A stretch of 64,000 bases of DNA from Acanthornis magna (taxonomy: Eukaryota > Chordata > Aves > Passeriformes > Acanthizidae), in contig JAWUZG010000158.1 in assembly GCA_036785705.1 (NCBI GenBank), positions 248,001 through 312,000 on the forward strand, written 5' to 3'. The notes beneath the pieces were generated by a model. That model was given only the letters and a program-made list of their open reading frames with translations, did no database searches and was not told the origin of the DNA. Numbering within the stretch: the first letter of the stretch is position 1; each line of letters begins with the position of its first letter. Of the stretch, positions 1-11,590 are shown one piece after another. Made by a program: the position numbers and the translations under genes.

Positions 1-1839
1 GCAGAGCTGAAAATAGAACCTGTGTTTGAGCAGAGTTCAGTGCTGGGTCTGTGACACGATCACACAGAGGAGAGGAGTGCAAATGGAAAATGCTGCCAAA
101 GGTGGGAGGCACACAGGGATACAGCTCTTATCAGCTCCCTGAGCTGCACTGCTGGCTTTCCATGGAAAATAATTCACCTACGGTGCTAAAAGGGTAAAGC
201 TATTGAGCAAACTTGTTGCAACTCAGCAGTCAATAAACCACTTTTAAACTTTAATAATAATACTGCCTACTTCTGCTTTCTAGCCCATCTGAACACCTGA
301 GCACACTTCCAGGAGTCAGGCAAAATTCCCCTTTCCTCTGATGAGTGGTGCAGGGGAAGAGGAGAAAGCTGCTGGGGTTTTTGGCAGTGTGAGCACAGCC
401 CTGCCGAGCACCTGGCAGGCTGAGGGCTCTGCTCACTGCAGCTCAGGCACAGCGAGCAGGGCAATGCCACAGCTCCAGCGCTGCTGCTCCTGCAGCTGAA
501 CTCTTGGGGTTCCGTGGGGAAATTGGTGTTTCATCCGTTCTTATTTGTCTTACATTTACAAGTGTGTTACTGTTAATACAGTATAGTTCATTACCCATGG
601 AAATGGGAATCTGATTCCACTGGGTACACTGCAGCAGCAGAATTATGTATTTCAAGTGAAAATATGTTTGTGAATCTGATGTTTGACAGTCTTTAACAAT
701 GATGTTTAAGTATTGAGCCATTTAAGCGTCAAAACTTGTTATCTGAGATAAACTGGTATATGTGTTTACTTTCTGCTGGTTTCTTCTCCATTTATTTAGA
801 TTTAGAAACCAAAAATGTTGTGCCTGATTCATCCAAGAACTTAAATATGTATCTAAAATTATGCCTAGTTAATTAGCTCCATTTAAATTTTCTCGGCTCA
901 AATGCATAAACTTTTCAGCATACTGCTGTTATATACTGGATCAGGGCTTTGGGAAGAGAGGGAGATCCATAAAAAACTTATTTAATTGCCTAAAATTTTA
1001 GTCTGTAATTCAAAAGCCTCCTGCTAAGTTCAAAGCCCAAACAACAGATCTTTTTTTCTAATAATTAGTTGATGTGTACATATTCCTGAAGGATATTGAG
1101 ATGTTTAATCCAGCAGAAAATTGCTTTCTGGTGGACTACAGGGAAAAAGCAGGACCAAATTTTCCTATTATTACTTTAAAAAATGTAGGCAATTATAATT
1201 AGACAAGAATAAAGCAATACAGTTAAGTAATGAGAGAAGCAGAGCTACACAGAGCTTAGTGTGTATCTAGTACTGAGGCCATCATTGAAAACACAGCATT
1301 TCTCCCGTTGGCAGTAAAATAATTTATTAGAATGGCAGTTTTTATGATTTTATTCTTGCTGTAAGCAGTGAAAAGCGGCACTGCTTGGTTATGGGGTGGT
1401 GGGAGGTTCTGCAGGTGGGCAGGAAATCCCTGAGCAGTGGAGCTGGGATGGAGCAAGATGAGCTTTAAGGACCCTCCCAGCCCAGACCTTGAGCAGCACG
1501 AGGAGCGCTCCCTGCTAAGGAACCTTTCTCCAGTGAGTTTCTCCAGGAGAGAAGGCGCTGCTGGTCCTTGGTGAGAGCATTCCCTCCCAGGAGATGTCTC
1601 TGCTCAGCCCCCAGTGTGCTCAGGTTTGTGTCTGTGCACGCAGGGACAGGGAGCAGGAGGTGCCTTCCAGATGGAGAGCACTGCAGGCCACGGCACGGCC
1701 CAGAAAATCACAACAAAATCACTTACATAACAGCTCTCTGACCTAACATCGTTTTGCTGCTGCAGTGAGCTGGGGTGGAGGAGGGGCTGGGGTTTGTGTT
1801 TTGTCTGTGCATTTTTCCCCATTTGGATGAAAGGACAGC
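1..1839. other. Intergenic, AT-rich, no gene recognised
   Basis: No coding, repeat or RNA signature was recognised. The longest open frames are under 95 codons, overlap others and resemble no family I know. Confidence 0.5.
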
Positions 1840-1971
1840 ACTAGAGCAGTTAAAAAAACCCCAAAACATAGATAAGTCCTGGAACTACAGCAGTTAAAAA
1901 AAACCCCAAAACATAGATATGTCCTGGAACTAGAGCAGTAAAAAAACCCCAAAACATAGCTAAGTCCTGGA
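1840..1971. repeat. 44-bp minisatellite, three copies
   Basis: Three tandem units begin at 1840, 1884 and 1929 with lengths of about 44, 45 and 43 bases. Each starts ACTAGAGCAG or a one-base variant, runs through an A-tract of 7-8 bases and CCCCAAAACATAG, and ends GTCCTGGA. Differences are mostly A-run length and single substitutions, so the array is fairly young. The reverse strand reads as a repeated short peptide, which is a by-product of the repeat. Confidence 0.92.
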
Positions 1972-4499
1972 ACGGTAATAATGTACAGATTTCAGCAGCA
2001 CTGTCTGCAGGATAAAGTGTCTGCCTAGAGGGGAGAGAAAGAAGTTGAAAGGATCCCCAGTGTTTGGTGGATGAGGGTTAATGTTAGTAATAAATCTAAT
2101 GAGGATGTAATTGGAGTGTTTTCCCAGTTTGGTTTGTTTAAAAAGGGAGACACAGGCTGGTGCTGCAAGTGCCCAGCTCTCCCTACAGAGCAGAGGTGAC
2201 AGTGGCACCTGTCAGGAGGAGGAGGAAGGGTTACACAAGTTTGACTCTGATTTTGCTGCTCAGAACCACAGTGTTTCCTATCAGATAATAAACCCCCATT
2301 AGTTATCCTTTAGTAAAATTCTTGTGGAAGTTGATCTGACTGGAAGTGCAGAATTCTTTCCAGGGCAGGACAAACGTGTTTGCATTACTCAAGCTTGGTT
2401 ATTGATGTCCCACCTGAAGTCCCTGCCAAAAGGCAAAGAGCTGCTGGCTTAGCTGTCCCTCTTGGAGAGAGCAGTGTCACCTGCACGTGCTGCTTCCTTG
2501 GGTGTGGGGTTGGGGTGATTTGAATTCCTTCTTTCTTCCATTCTGTGTTGGGCTGTGTGAATTCCTCAGCCTGGATGGCAGCTCTGGTACCTGCGTGTCT
2601 GTGGGACACCCAGATCAGACCCAAGGTGACACAAAATGACATCCTTGGAACTCCTGCAATTGCTGACAAATCCCCAGCAGAAGTGTGGGTGTCTGATTGT
2701 GCAGACACAGTGTGACCCAGCAGACTTCTTATCATCTTTACATATAAATCTGTGTCACACGGAGCAATCTGCAGGCAGCAGGGGACGTGGTGCAAACACA
2801 GGAGCAAAACTGAGCTCCAAAGCCTGACTTTGCCCTGCAGTCACTGCCAGCAGTTCTAGCCCAGGTTGTTATTGTTAGATTGTGAGTTGTTATCTCTGCT
2901 AACCTTGGAAATAATTCCAGCAGTGGGGAGAGCCGCTGAAAAGGACCCTGACAGAAAATATTTGCTTCCCACATGGATGTTGTAAACACACATGCACAGA
3001 TAAAGTAACCTTAAATGAAGGGTAAAAGTCTGGCTTATTGTAAGTCAGTGATAAAACCTCCAGGTTGGAATCTCACAAAATAAGTTTCAGAGCATTGCAC
3101 AGAAATGATAATATGAAGAGAAAATAAATTTTTTAAAAATATGTAGAATTCTGGAGCAGCTGATGAAAATTGTTGCAAAATAAATGCTGTGACCTTGAGA
3201 CATGAAATAGTTAAATATTCCATTTTCAGAAATACTTTTAGAGGTCAGTCTTAGGTTGTAGGGATATAGGCCATGTCCTCTGTTCTGGAAGCCATGGCAT
3301 AATTGTATATTGAATTTGGCAAACTGGGGAGGTGCAAAATGACATCACAGCAAGCAAAGAGCTGAATTTGTGTGGATGGAGGTATTGCTACCCAGGCTCT
3401 GGCAGTGATGCAGAGGAAGCTGCTGAGCCCATCCTGTTCCCCCCATGGAGAGAAGGCAGCTGGGACCCTCCTTGGGAAGAGGAAAGAGCTGGGGCTGTCC
3501 AGCTTCATTCCCAGGCAGCCTCTGAATGGCTGCAGAGGGCTCTTGTTCAGGAGGCACAGCCTGGTGGGATCTGGAGGAAGAACTCCTCTGGTGCCCCCGT
3601 CCAGCTGGGCTTAGCCAGACAGGACTCAGGTGACATTTGTGATCACCATCACCCAAGGGCTGTTCAATTCCAGTTTAACTTTGGGGTTTTTTGCTCTGCT
3701 GGCAAATGTACAAGCCCTTGGGGAGAACTTGCTTTAGCCTTCTGGTGAGTGATTTGCACTGAGGACGTTTCCCTGCGTGCCACTCCAGCCCACAGTGACA
3801 GCCCCACTGTCAGGAATGTTCATTATTGCTGTGCTGTGGCCTGTGCCAGTAAAACCTGGTGCTGTGTTAATCAGCCCTGAATATTACAGGGTAAGTATCC
3901 CCTGCCTCGTCCTGATCCCTGCTCAGAGCTGCTCTGTAAGCGTGCAAGGAACAAATAACCTTAATTACAAGGTATTTAAAAGCTAGTAGAATGAATTGGT
4001 ATTTGTTGTTCTTTGAACTTTAGAATTATTCTGCTAATAAGTGTATTGAATCTTTTTTAAGGTTAGAGAAAGCTCAGAGTGTGCAGATACATCTGGAGTG
4101 CCAATACCCAGCCCACAGAGTGCCAGCACCCTCAGTGAGACTTCATGTGCTCTGCTGAATGCTTTCAGACCTGGGGAAGAGCCCTGCAAAAGAGCCAGGT
4201 GGTGTTTATTGCATGAGGGCTCTATTTAGATGAAAGCTTTTCATTGCAGTGGAGAAAGGACTTGTGTCCTCTTCAGAATGTTAAAGCCAAAGGAGGTGTC
4301 AGCACTCCCTGATCTCCATAGTGCTGCTACATCAAGTTCTTTTTTAAATGGCCTTTTCTGTACTTATTTGGGATTAGTGTAATATAACCTTCATTAGTTT
4401 TCTTGTCTGATTTGCATTTATCTTCCTTTTCATCAGCGATGAATTTCTGCTAGGGGTCCTGGAATCATAATTTTGGTTAATCTGTGTTGGACTGTGTCT
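1972..4499. other. Intergenic, no gene recognised
   Basis: Mixed sequence with overlapping open frames up to 140 codons on both strands. None shows a recognisable domain or a convincing pair of splice sites. The moderately GC-rich stretch at about 3.37-3.66 kb keeps frames open on both strands by composition. Confidence 0.45.
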
Positions 4500-4579
4500 G
4501 GAGCTGGCCGTGCTGGGCTCATGGTTGGACTCAATGATCTTAGAGGGCTCTTCCAACCTGAATGATTCTATGAGTCTGT
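4500..4579 (+). mobile_element. CR1 LINE 3'-end fragment
   Basis: The core (about 4520-4575) reads GGTTGGACTCAATGATCTTA, then a GGGCTCTTCCAACC variant and ATTCTATGA, the diagnostic CR1 3' terminus. It is a short 5'-truncated copy. Confidence 0.85.
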
Positions 4580-5250
4580 AAAAACTAGGACTATAGAGAC
4601 TGTGAATAGTCATTTATTTCTCCTTGCCATGCAGAGAGGATAAGGTAAAGCTAGACTGCTCGTGATAGATGCTTTATTTAAGATCACTCTTAAACGCTGG
4701 GGAGAAGGAGTGTCTTGGGTTACCCATTTGCTGGAGCACTCCCAGGCAGCAGCACATATGATGGAAATCCTGGATTTCCTGAAACCTTGAAGTATCCCTG
4801 GCTCTTCTTGGGTCATGGTTGGACAGGTGGGGAAGGGTGGTGGGTTTTCTGGTTTTGGAGGGGAGGCTGTTGGCCTAGAATTCACCTTGTTCTTCTACTG
4901 TTTAAAACTGTCATGTAGAACAGTCGATATTGTCTTTACTGCAACGCTTGGAAAACTTGACTTTTGTGTTCTTTCCTCTTCCAGCATAACCCAACCTCTT
5001 TCCTCTGGTTAAGGCTCTAAGCAGTGCACTTTTTCTACCACAGCCAAACCCGAGAGGTAACGCTCCCAATGACGCCCGAGCTCCACGGAGTAAACATGGA
5101 ATAATTGCTTCCTATTTCTTGTGTACAGATCTCCTCTTAACAGTCTGCCATCAGATGCTTTACTCTGAGCTGCCAGAAACTCCAGATCTATTTTTCCCCA
5201 CAGTGTTCTGCGAACAGTTACTCATAATTTGGTATTTCCCATTTGCAGTA

Positions 5251-5288
5251 TTTTTTTTTTTTTTTTTTTTTTGGTGGAGAGTTTTATT
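5251..5288 (-). other. Poly(A) tract preceded by AATAAA on the minus strand, possible retroposed mRNA 3' end
   Basis: A run of 22 T at 5251-5272 is followed ten bases later by TTTATT at 5283-5288. Read on the minus strand this is AATAAA, a 10-base gap and a pure A tail, the layout of a polyadenylated transcript copied into the genome. The body to the right (5289-5430) matches no gene I recognise and is followed by a CR1 copy. The 10-mer TTTGCAGTAT occurs at 5242-5251 and again at 6436-6445, which might be a target-site duplication or chance. A plain A/T microsatellite is the alternative. Confidence 0.4.
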
Positions 5289-5429
5289 TTAGTAACATTA
5301 AAACATCTATAATGCATGAAATAAAATGTAGTTTTCTCATTAGCATCTCAGTTAAAAGGGCTGGAAAGGAATATGATGAGGGTAGTTGACTAGAAATCAA
5401 GGTGTTTCTCAGACAGAGCATGTTAATTT

Positions 5430-5725
5430 TGGGAATCAGTGAGGGAATTCCTTAAAGCTGCTTGAGTCCCACTCCTGCCATGGGCAGGGACACCTCCCAC
5501 TGTCCCAGGTTGCTCCAAGCCCTGTCCAGCCTGGCCTTGGGCACTCCCAGGGATCCAGGGGCAGCCACAGCTTCTCTGGGCACCTGTGCCAGGGCCTGCC
5601 CACCCTCACAGGGAGGAATTCTTTCCCAATATCCATCCAGCCCTGCCCTCTGGCAATGGGAAGCCATTCCCCCCTGTTCTGCCACTCCAGGCCCTTGTCC
5701 AAAATCCCACTCCAGCCTATTCTCC
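5430..5725 (-). mobile_element. CR1 LINE 3'-end fragment
   Basis: Reverse-strand copy containing the CR1 block for 'TGCCATGG...GGACACCTCCCACTGTC', then TGCTCCAAGCCCTGTCCAGC and the AGCCACAGCTTCTCTGGG segment. The 3' end faces left. It belongs to the same subfamily as the copies at 36.3, 48.2, 56.6 and 57.3 kb. Confidence 0.93.
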
Positions 5726-6237
5726 AGCAGTTCTTTGCTCTACATTTGTTAATTAAATGGCAGCACATTTATTAACTGGGCCTAGCACTGCTTTGATTAG
5801 CAAACAGAGCTGTGGTTTTGTCTCCCTGAATTTCTCCTTTCCCCACAGACTGCAGTTCAAAGGGCTGCAGAGAAGATAAACCTCCCCCACATCGCAGTTC
5901 TTGCAGGATGTGTCCCCTCCGCCTCAGAGAAAAGAGAGAAGGAAATAAATGTAGGAAATAATGAGAGTGAGTCTTGCTAACAGTGTGTGTGTGAGTCTCT
6001 GCTGTTCCCTTTTGCTCTAAGCACTGAAAGCAGGGACAGGTTGGGAGCAAAGCCATGAGTAGAGCTGGAGTGGGAGACTTTACACTGCTGTTGGAGTGAC
6101 CTGGAAGCACAGAATAATTTACCTTCTTTGTAGAAGAATAACTCTGGAGTTACAGCTCCAAAATGCAAGTCCCAAACCCAGGAATTCTTTTCTGCTTTGT
6201 GTCTGAAACACAGTCAGGATAACATGACACAAAAGCA

Positions 6238-6308
6238 GCCCATGGCAGGGGTTGGAAGTGGATGAGCTTTGAGGTCCCTTCTAACCCAAACCGTTCTGGG
6301 ATTTGTGA
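6238..6308 (+). mobile_element. CR1 LINE 3'-end fragment (very short)
   Basis: CATGGCAGGGGTTGGAAGTG, then a GAGGTCCCTTCTAACCCAAA block and a degraded TTCTGGGATTTGTGA end. This is the last 70 or so bases of a CR1 copy. Confidence 0.85.
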
Positions 6309-6309
6309 A

Positions 6310-9300
6310 CCAAATAAAACCTCAATAGCCCACAGAAAGGGCTGAAGGCTTAGAAAAGCTGCAGGGAGATGGGGGACTTGGGGAGGAGTGGCAAACCTGG
6401 CCCAAAACTATGAGACATCAGCTTCCTGTGTCTGTTTTGCAGTATGAATAGACAATGTATTTGTAATATCTGAGTGCAGTGAGAGTGAAACATGTCTATA
6501 TTTGTCCCATCCTTTGAGATGCAGGACTGGCAGGTACCACTGGGGTCACCATACCAACAATACTTCATAGAATTCCTATCCAGAAGGGAACAGAAATGTA
6601 AGGACAGTTACAAAGGAATTGACAGTTGTCATAACAAAAATGTATTATTTCAATAACTTGATTGTAAGATACTGCTTAGGATTGGGCTATTTCTTTACAT
6701 CAAGGTAATCAAAAGTCCTAGCTATCAGTAATAATTTTTACTGCATGTATATACATGTTTTTCTTCCTTTACATTTCTCTGATAATCAAAGTCAATAAAT
6801 CATAGCAAGTCTAGAAACAAGTTTTACTCCTGAGGGATAGAAAAAGTTCGAAAGACAGCTCAGGGCTACAGATACTGTATTTTTTAATATTAAAAAAAAT
6901 TACATAGGTACATTGCTTGGGTGCTTAAAGTTATCAGCAGGCTATTGGAGTACTCTTGTTTCCACAGGCTTAAACAACATGAGTTATAGCACATAATCCT
7001 TAAGTTATTTGAGGAGGAGACATTTATGGGGGATCCAAAAGAAGAGATGTTTACATACTAAATATGGAGCTGAGGGTTAAATCCTGGTCCTGCTCCTCTT
7101 TTCAACGGATTCAGAATGATATGTGGACAGCTGGAAAATGGCTTTTTACTAGTAATAAAATAGAAATTAAATTCCCTGTCACATTCTATTTATTCTTTTT
7201 TTCTGCCTCTCTTTTCTCTTCTTTTTGTAAGAGGAATCTTCTTAACAGTAAGAACATAACAGAGAGCTGAGTCCTGATTGTTTCTTTTAATGTCCAGTTA
7301 TTCGTGTTGTTGCCTTCTCAGAATTTCCATTGTGTGGGGTTTTCTTTGCCCCTCACTGTGGATCCCTACTGGTCATAGTTGCCATTGGAGCATTTTGTTC
7401 AGAGTTTTAACTTCCATCCTTCAGAACACTCCTTTCACATTTTAATTTTATTGTAGTTAACAGCACATCACTGACGTTTCCAGAACAACAATGTCTGGAC
7501 TTGTCACAGAAAATCCCAGTGGCTGTGAGAAAATCCTAGATGCCTCCTCCCTTCAGGTGCCATAAGCATAACCACTGCCCATGCACTGAAATATTTCCCA
7601 TAAATTATTAACCTTTCATGGCTCTTGCCTTAGTGCTCTTAGAGAAGAGTGTTTCTGAGCTTTAGAACCAAGAGCCTGGAATTTGTTTTCACAGTTAGGA
7701 TTTGGAAAATGAAAGAGCCACCATCTCCTGCACACTGTGAGGAAGTGAGCAGAACAGAATAAACAGTTTTTATGAGGTAGAAGTAGGTTTCATGCTCTGA
7801 TCTGCACCTTGATATTGATTATGTCACTATATATAATAATCGATATTGCACATGCATATAATAATAATGATATATTTGTAACACATTATTCTACATGGGT
7901 CAGCACACAACATCAACCTCTTGGCCTGGGTTTGCTATCGTCCTGTCCAAAGCTGCTGGAATCCTAATTAATTTCTCACTGAAATCAATGGAAATGTTGT
8001 CATTGATTCAGATTGAACTGTTTCAAATGAAAGCATCATCCTGTCCATGCTCATTTGCAGATGTTTATCCAGACGTTTCCTTAACGTAGTTTTGTGGGGT
8101 CTTATATTTCCTATGTTTTGATTTTGGGTGTAAATGTTGTATGCTTTGGTTTTGATTAATTTTTTGGTATGTGTCAGAATTGTGGAAGTTTCTTCCTAAC
8201 CTCACTTTCCTAATGATAAACATTGGAAGGAGATCAAACCAGCCCTGTATCTTTAGAAATGTATGGCCTGCCTTGATAGCAGCCTATCAGAGAATGTCAA
8301 GAACATAAAAAATTACAGCACTGCTCTCCTGCACATCAAGCAGCTTACAGGGAAATAAAGAGCCAAGGGGAATTTAAACACAATCCCTCCCTGCAGCAGC
8401 TGAGACAGAGAGAGTTGGGAGGGAGGGAAATCCACTCAGACTGGGAGAATCCTCCTTAATGCAAATTGCTGATTCACATGCAGGGAGCAGACAGCTGCCA
8501 GGGTTTGAGACACTGAGTGTGCCCAGCTGTGCATCACTCCCCATCTGGCACTCGCCTGTGGATTCTGGAGCTGGCAGAATGCAGTTGGTGCCCAGGCTGC
8601 AGACACTCACTGCTGGCATTTCCCAGCACCTCCGCCACTGCTGCTGCTTTGGCTGAACATTCCGCACCCACACGAGTCCATCTTCCGCTCTGCTGGGAGA
8701 AATCAGCACGAGCCAGAGAGCAGCAAAGCCCAGCAGGGCCTGGGAGCATGGGAAGTGCTGCAGCAGCACCAGTGAAAACTCATTTCTGGGCTGAGGTCTT
8801 GTATTGGGGTTTTTTATAGATAAACATGACTGCATCTAAATTGGGAACTCTGGGGCTGCAGGGCAGGGAGCAGTGGTGCTCTCTGCCATCCCCACTCCAG
8901 TGCTGGGAACAACACCCAATGCATGCCCTTTTTCATTCCTACTCCTGCTATAAAAAGGTAGGAAATCAATGCTGGGTGCCAGAAGGGAACTGCTGTGTTC
9001 CTTGGGTGTTTAATTGTTTTTGTGGGGCTTAAAACTTTACACAAACACTCCACTTTTGCTTACTACATTTGTATTTGATTCCATACTTACTAATTTTCTT
9101 TAGAAGCAGAAGTAGGGAGAAAGAGCAACCCCCCCAAAAAAGAGGGTCAGTTTAAATATTGGGTCTCAAATGAGAGCCAGTCATACACTAAAGAAAAGGC
9201 AAAAAGGTGTCAACAGTATTTCAAAAACAAGCACCAAAATCCACAGCAATTGCAAACTTTAATTCAAACTCTTTCAGTGAGGCTATGCCTTTTGCTGCCT

Positions 9301-10320
9301 GGTCATCTGCTTCCTTGAACAGCTGACTGACTTCATGTCCAGAGTGAGATTAATGTGAATTATCATTTCTAATTAACAAATCGTGCTAGGAAATGTCCAT
9401 AATATTTTGGCTTGCATCCTTCCTAAATTCAGGGCGGCTTTTAATGTACCTCTACAGCATGGAAGAGCAAAAGAGACACTTTCCAAAAGCAGGACCTCTA
9501 GCAAAAGGTCAGTTTTTCAAATGATGGACTCATACCAAAAATACCCAATCCCAAAACATCAGTGAGTGTAAGGTCATGACAGTGACATCCAGGTGACAGG
9601 CAGGATTCTTTCAAATGAAATAGGATAACAGAGAAAGGTGGTAAACTGTTCTGCCTTCAGATGGGAATTTTGGTAGAAGTTTTAATAAAACAAATTTACC
9701 ATGAGAAACTCAAGGTCTTCTTTAGGCATTGAGTCTTAAGGAGCAAATTGGAGGAAAGATTCCTGTCACAAAGGAGAATATTCTGGCTGAATGACAGGGA
9801 AACAGGGTGTACAGCCTTTCTGACCTGCTCTGTGGTCCTGCTAACATCAGAAGGGTCAGGGACACTTGGAAATGATGGTACAAGCTATAAATATTCCACC
9901 TGCTTCCCTGAGTCTTCTAAAACTGTAATTCCTGTCTTGAGCTGCTCATCTGCTTCAGAAAATAGGAGTCAGTAAATCGGAGTCAGTAGTAAACACCAAG
10001 CACTTGCCAAAAGACATCCTGACTGTGGGAGGAACAAATGAGACTCAGATTTTAGCAGCTACTGTCCCTGGGTTTTTGTGTCTGCCACTGTGACACTTGA
10101 TTTGCAGTTTGGGAACTTTGCTGTGGTGACAAAAGTCTGCCTGTAATGAGGAGGAGTTGGGAGTTTCTCATCTGTTATTCTCTGCTGAGAGCTGGCAGCT
10201 GGTCCTGCTGCTCCCTTGCTGTGCAGAGCCAGGGCAGAGCTGAACGGGTGCCAGTTCCTGGCTTTGTTTTGTGGTGCCTTTGCTTCCCTGCAGGTACTCT
10301 GCTGAGCTCATTTTAAGCTA
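6310..10320. other. Intergenic, no gene recognised
   Basis: AT-rich to mixed sequence. Open frames near 8.4-9.0 kb reach about 150 codons, but overlap on both strands and have no recognisable domain. Short TA/ATA-rich simple sequence occurs at about 7.83-7.88 kb. Confidence 0.45.
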
Positions 10321-10333
10321 TATTTTGTATTTT

Positions 10334-10366
10334 ATATATATATATAATAAATAAAGAATAAAAATA

Positions 10367-10431
<65 letters not shown>
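10334..10431. repeat. AT microsatellite with adjoining AC run
   Basis: A short (TA)n and AAATAAA-rich lead-in is followed by an uninterrupted (AT)25 from 10371 to 10420, and then (AC)5 to about 10430. The long pure dinucleotide run should be highly length-variable. Confidence 0.95.
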
Positions 10432-10930
10432 ATATTAAAAATATGCTGGTGGTGTGGAGATTCTTCCAAACATCATCTTCTGAGTGCTAGCTTTCAATAC
10501 AGTTGTGTTTTATGTAGAAAAGATCCAAATCAAACTCAGAAAAAAACTGGGAAGTTGTTCCCAAATCCTCAATCCCATGAGCATTCAGTGTGGAACCTGC
10601 TCTTCTCCCTTCCCTGGGATCCTCAGTGGGGCCGAGGTTTCTGTTTGTCCTGGATGAGAACAAACACATGCTCATGTAGGATGTGCCTGTGCCCTATGAC
10701 AAAATTAATTTGTATTTAAAATATGCCACCTTGGCTTGCCTCAAAGGGAGGTTTTCAACCACAGAATGAGGCAGCACCTTCAAATTATTGTAGGCCAAGT
10801 GGAAAACTCTCAGTTTGGGAGGACTTGCCCCTGTTTTTTTATGCTGCCTCTCTGAAAAGAACAATGCTCTGCTTTCAAACAGCTGCATGGGTGATTCTAG
10901 ATCAGAAGGCTGAGGGAACCCTCAGCCCTG

Positions 10931-10980
10931 GGTGTCCCTGGGTGTCCCTGGGTGTCCCTGGGTGTCCCTGGGTGTCCCTG
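10931..10980. repeat. Perfect 10-bp tandem repeat GGTGTCCCTG x5
   Basis: Five identical decamers lie back to back, with a partial copy (CCCTG) before them and a diverged continuation (TGTGCAGGGA) after. Perfect identity points to recent expansion. It sits about 140 bases before a CR1 fragment. Confidence 0.97.
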
Positions 10981-11119
10981 TGTGCAGGGAGGGTCAGAGC
11001 AGGGCCAGGCTCTGCTCTGGGGCCCAGCAATGGCACAGAGGGACAGCAGGGACTGAGCCCAGGGAGCTTCCCCTGCACAGGAGGCACAACTTCTGCCCTG
11101 GGCAGTGCCAGCTGAGCAG

Positions 11120-11274
11120 AGCCCAGAGAGGGCTGGAGTCTCCTCCCTGGGATATTCCAGAGCTGCCTGGACACAATCCTGTGCTCTGGGGTGGCCCTGC
11201 TGGAGCAGGGAGGTGGCACCAGATGCCCCACTGGGGTCCCTTGCAGCCTAGCCCATGCTGGGATTCTGTGATTG
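11120..11274 (+). mobile_element. CR1 LINE 3'-end fragment
   Basis: The stretch includes GAGTCTCCTCCCTGGGATAT, a 'CAGAGCTGCCTGGACACAAT' block, GGTGGCCCTGCTGGAGCAGG, and ends in GGGATTCTGTGATT. This is a different CR1 subfamily from the 'GACACCTCCCACTG' copies. Confidence 0.88.
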
Positions 11275-11408
11275 GAAGTAAATATTGAAGTATTGTAGAC
11301 AAAAATACACATTCTGTAGACACAGTCTGTATTGACCCTTTGTGAAGGCTGTGATAAGGCAGGCAGAGGGTAAAACTGCAGGAATAGTTTTCCAGAGCTT
11401 TGTTGATG

Positions 11409-11500
11409 ATAGAATCACAGACTGGTTTGGGTTGGGAGGGACTTCAATGATCACCTCGCTCCAATCCCCCTGCCATGGACAGGGATAATTGCTTCTCCAA
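11409..11500 (-). mobile_element. CR1 LINE 3'-end fragment
   Basis: AGAATCACAGACTGGTTTGG, then GGGAGGGACTTCAATGATCA and CCTGCCATGGACAGGGA form the reverse complement of a CR1 3' end. Confidence 0.88.
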
Positions 11501-11590
11501 CCACAGCTGCCTTGAGAATTTTTCAGAAGTGCTCATACTTCAGATAGATCACTCTATCAAGGGATTCTAGAAGTGGAAGGTATGAAACAG

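Noticed and set aside
1743..1952. Minus-strand frame with repeated peptide
   Set aside because: Product of the 44-bp minisatellite.
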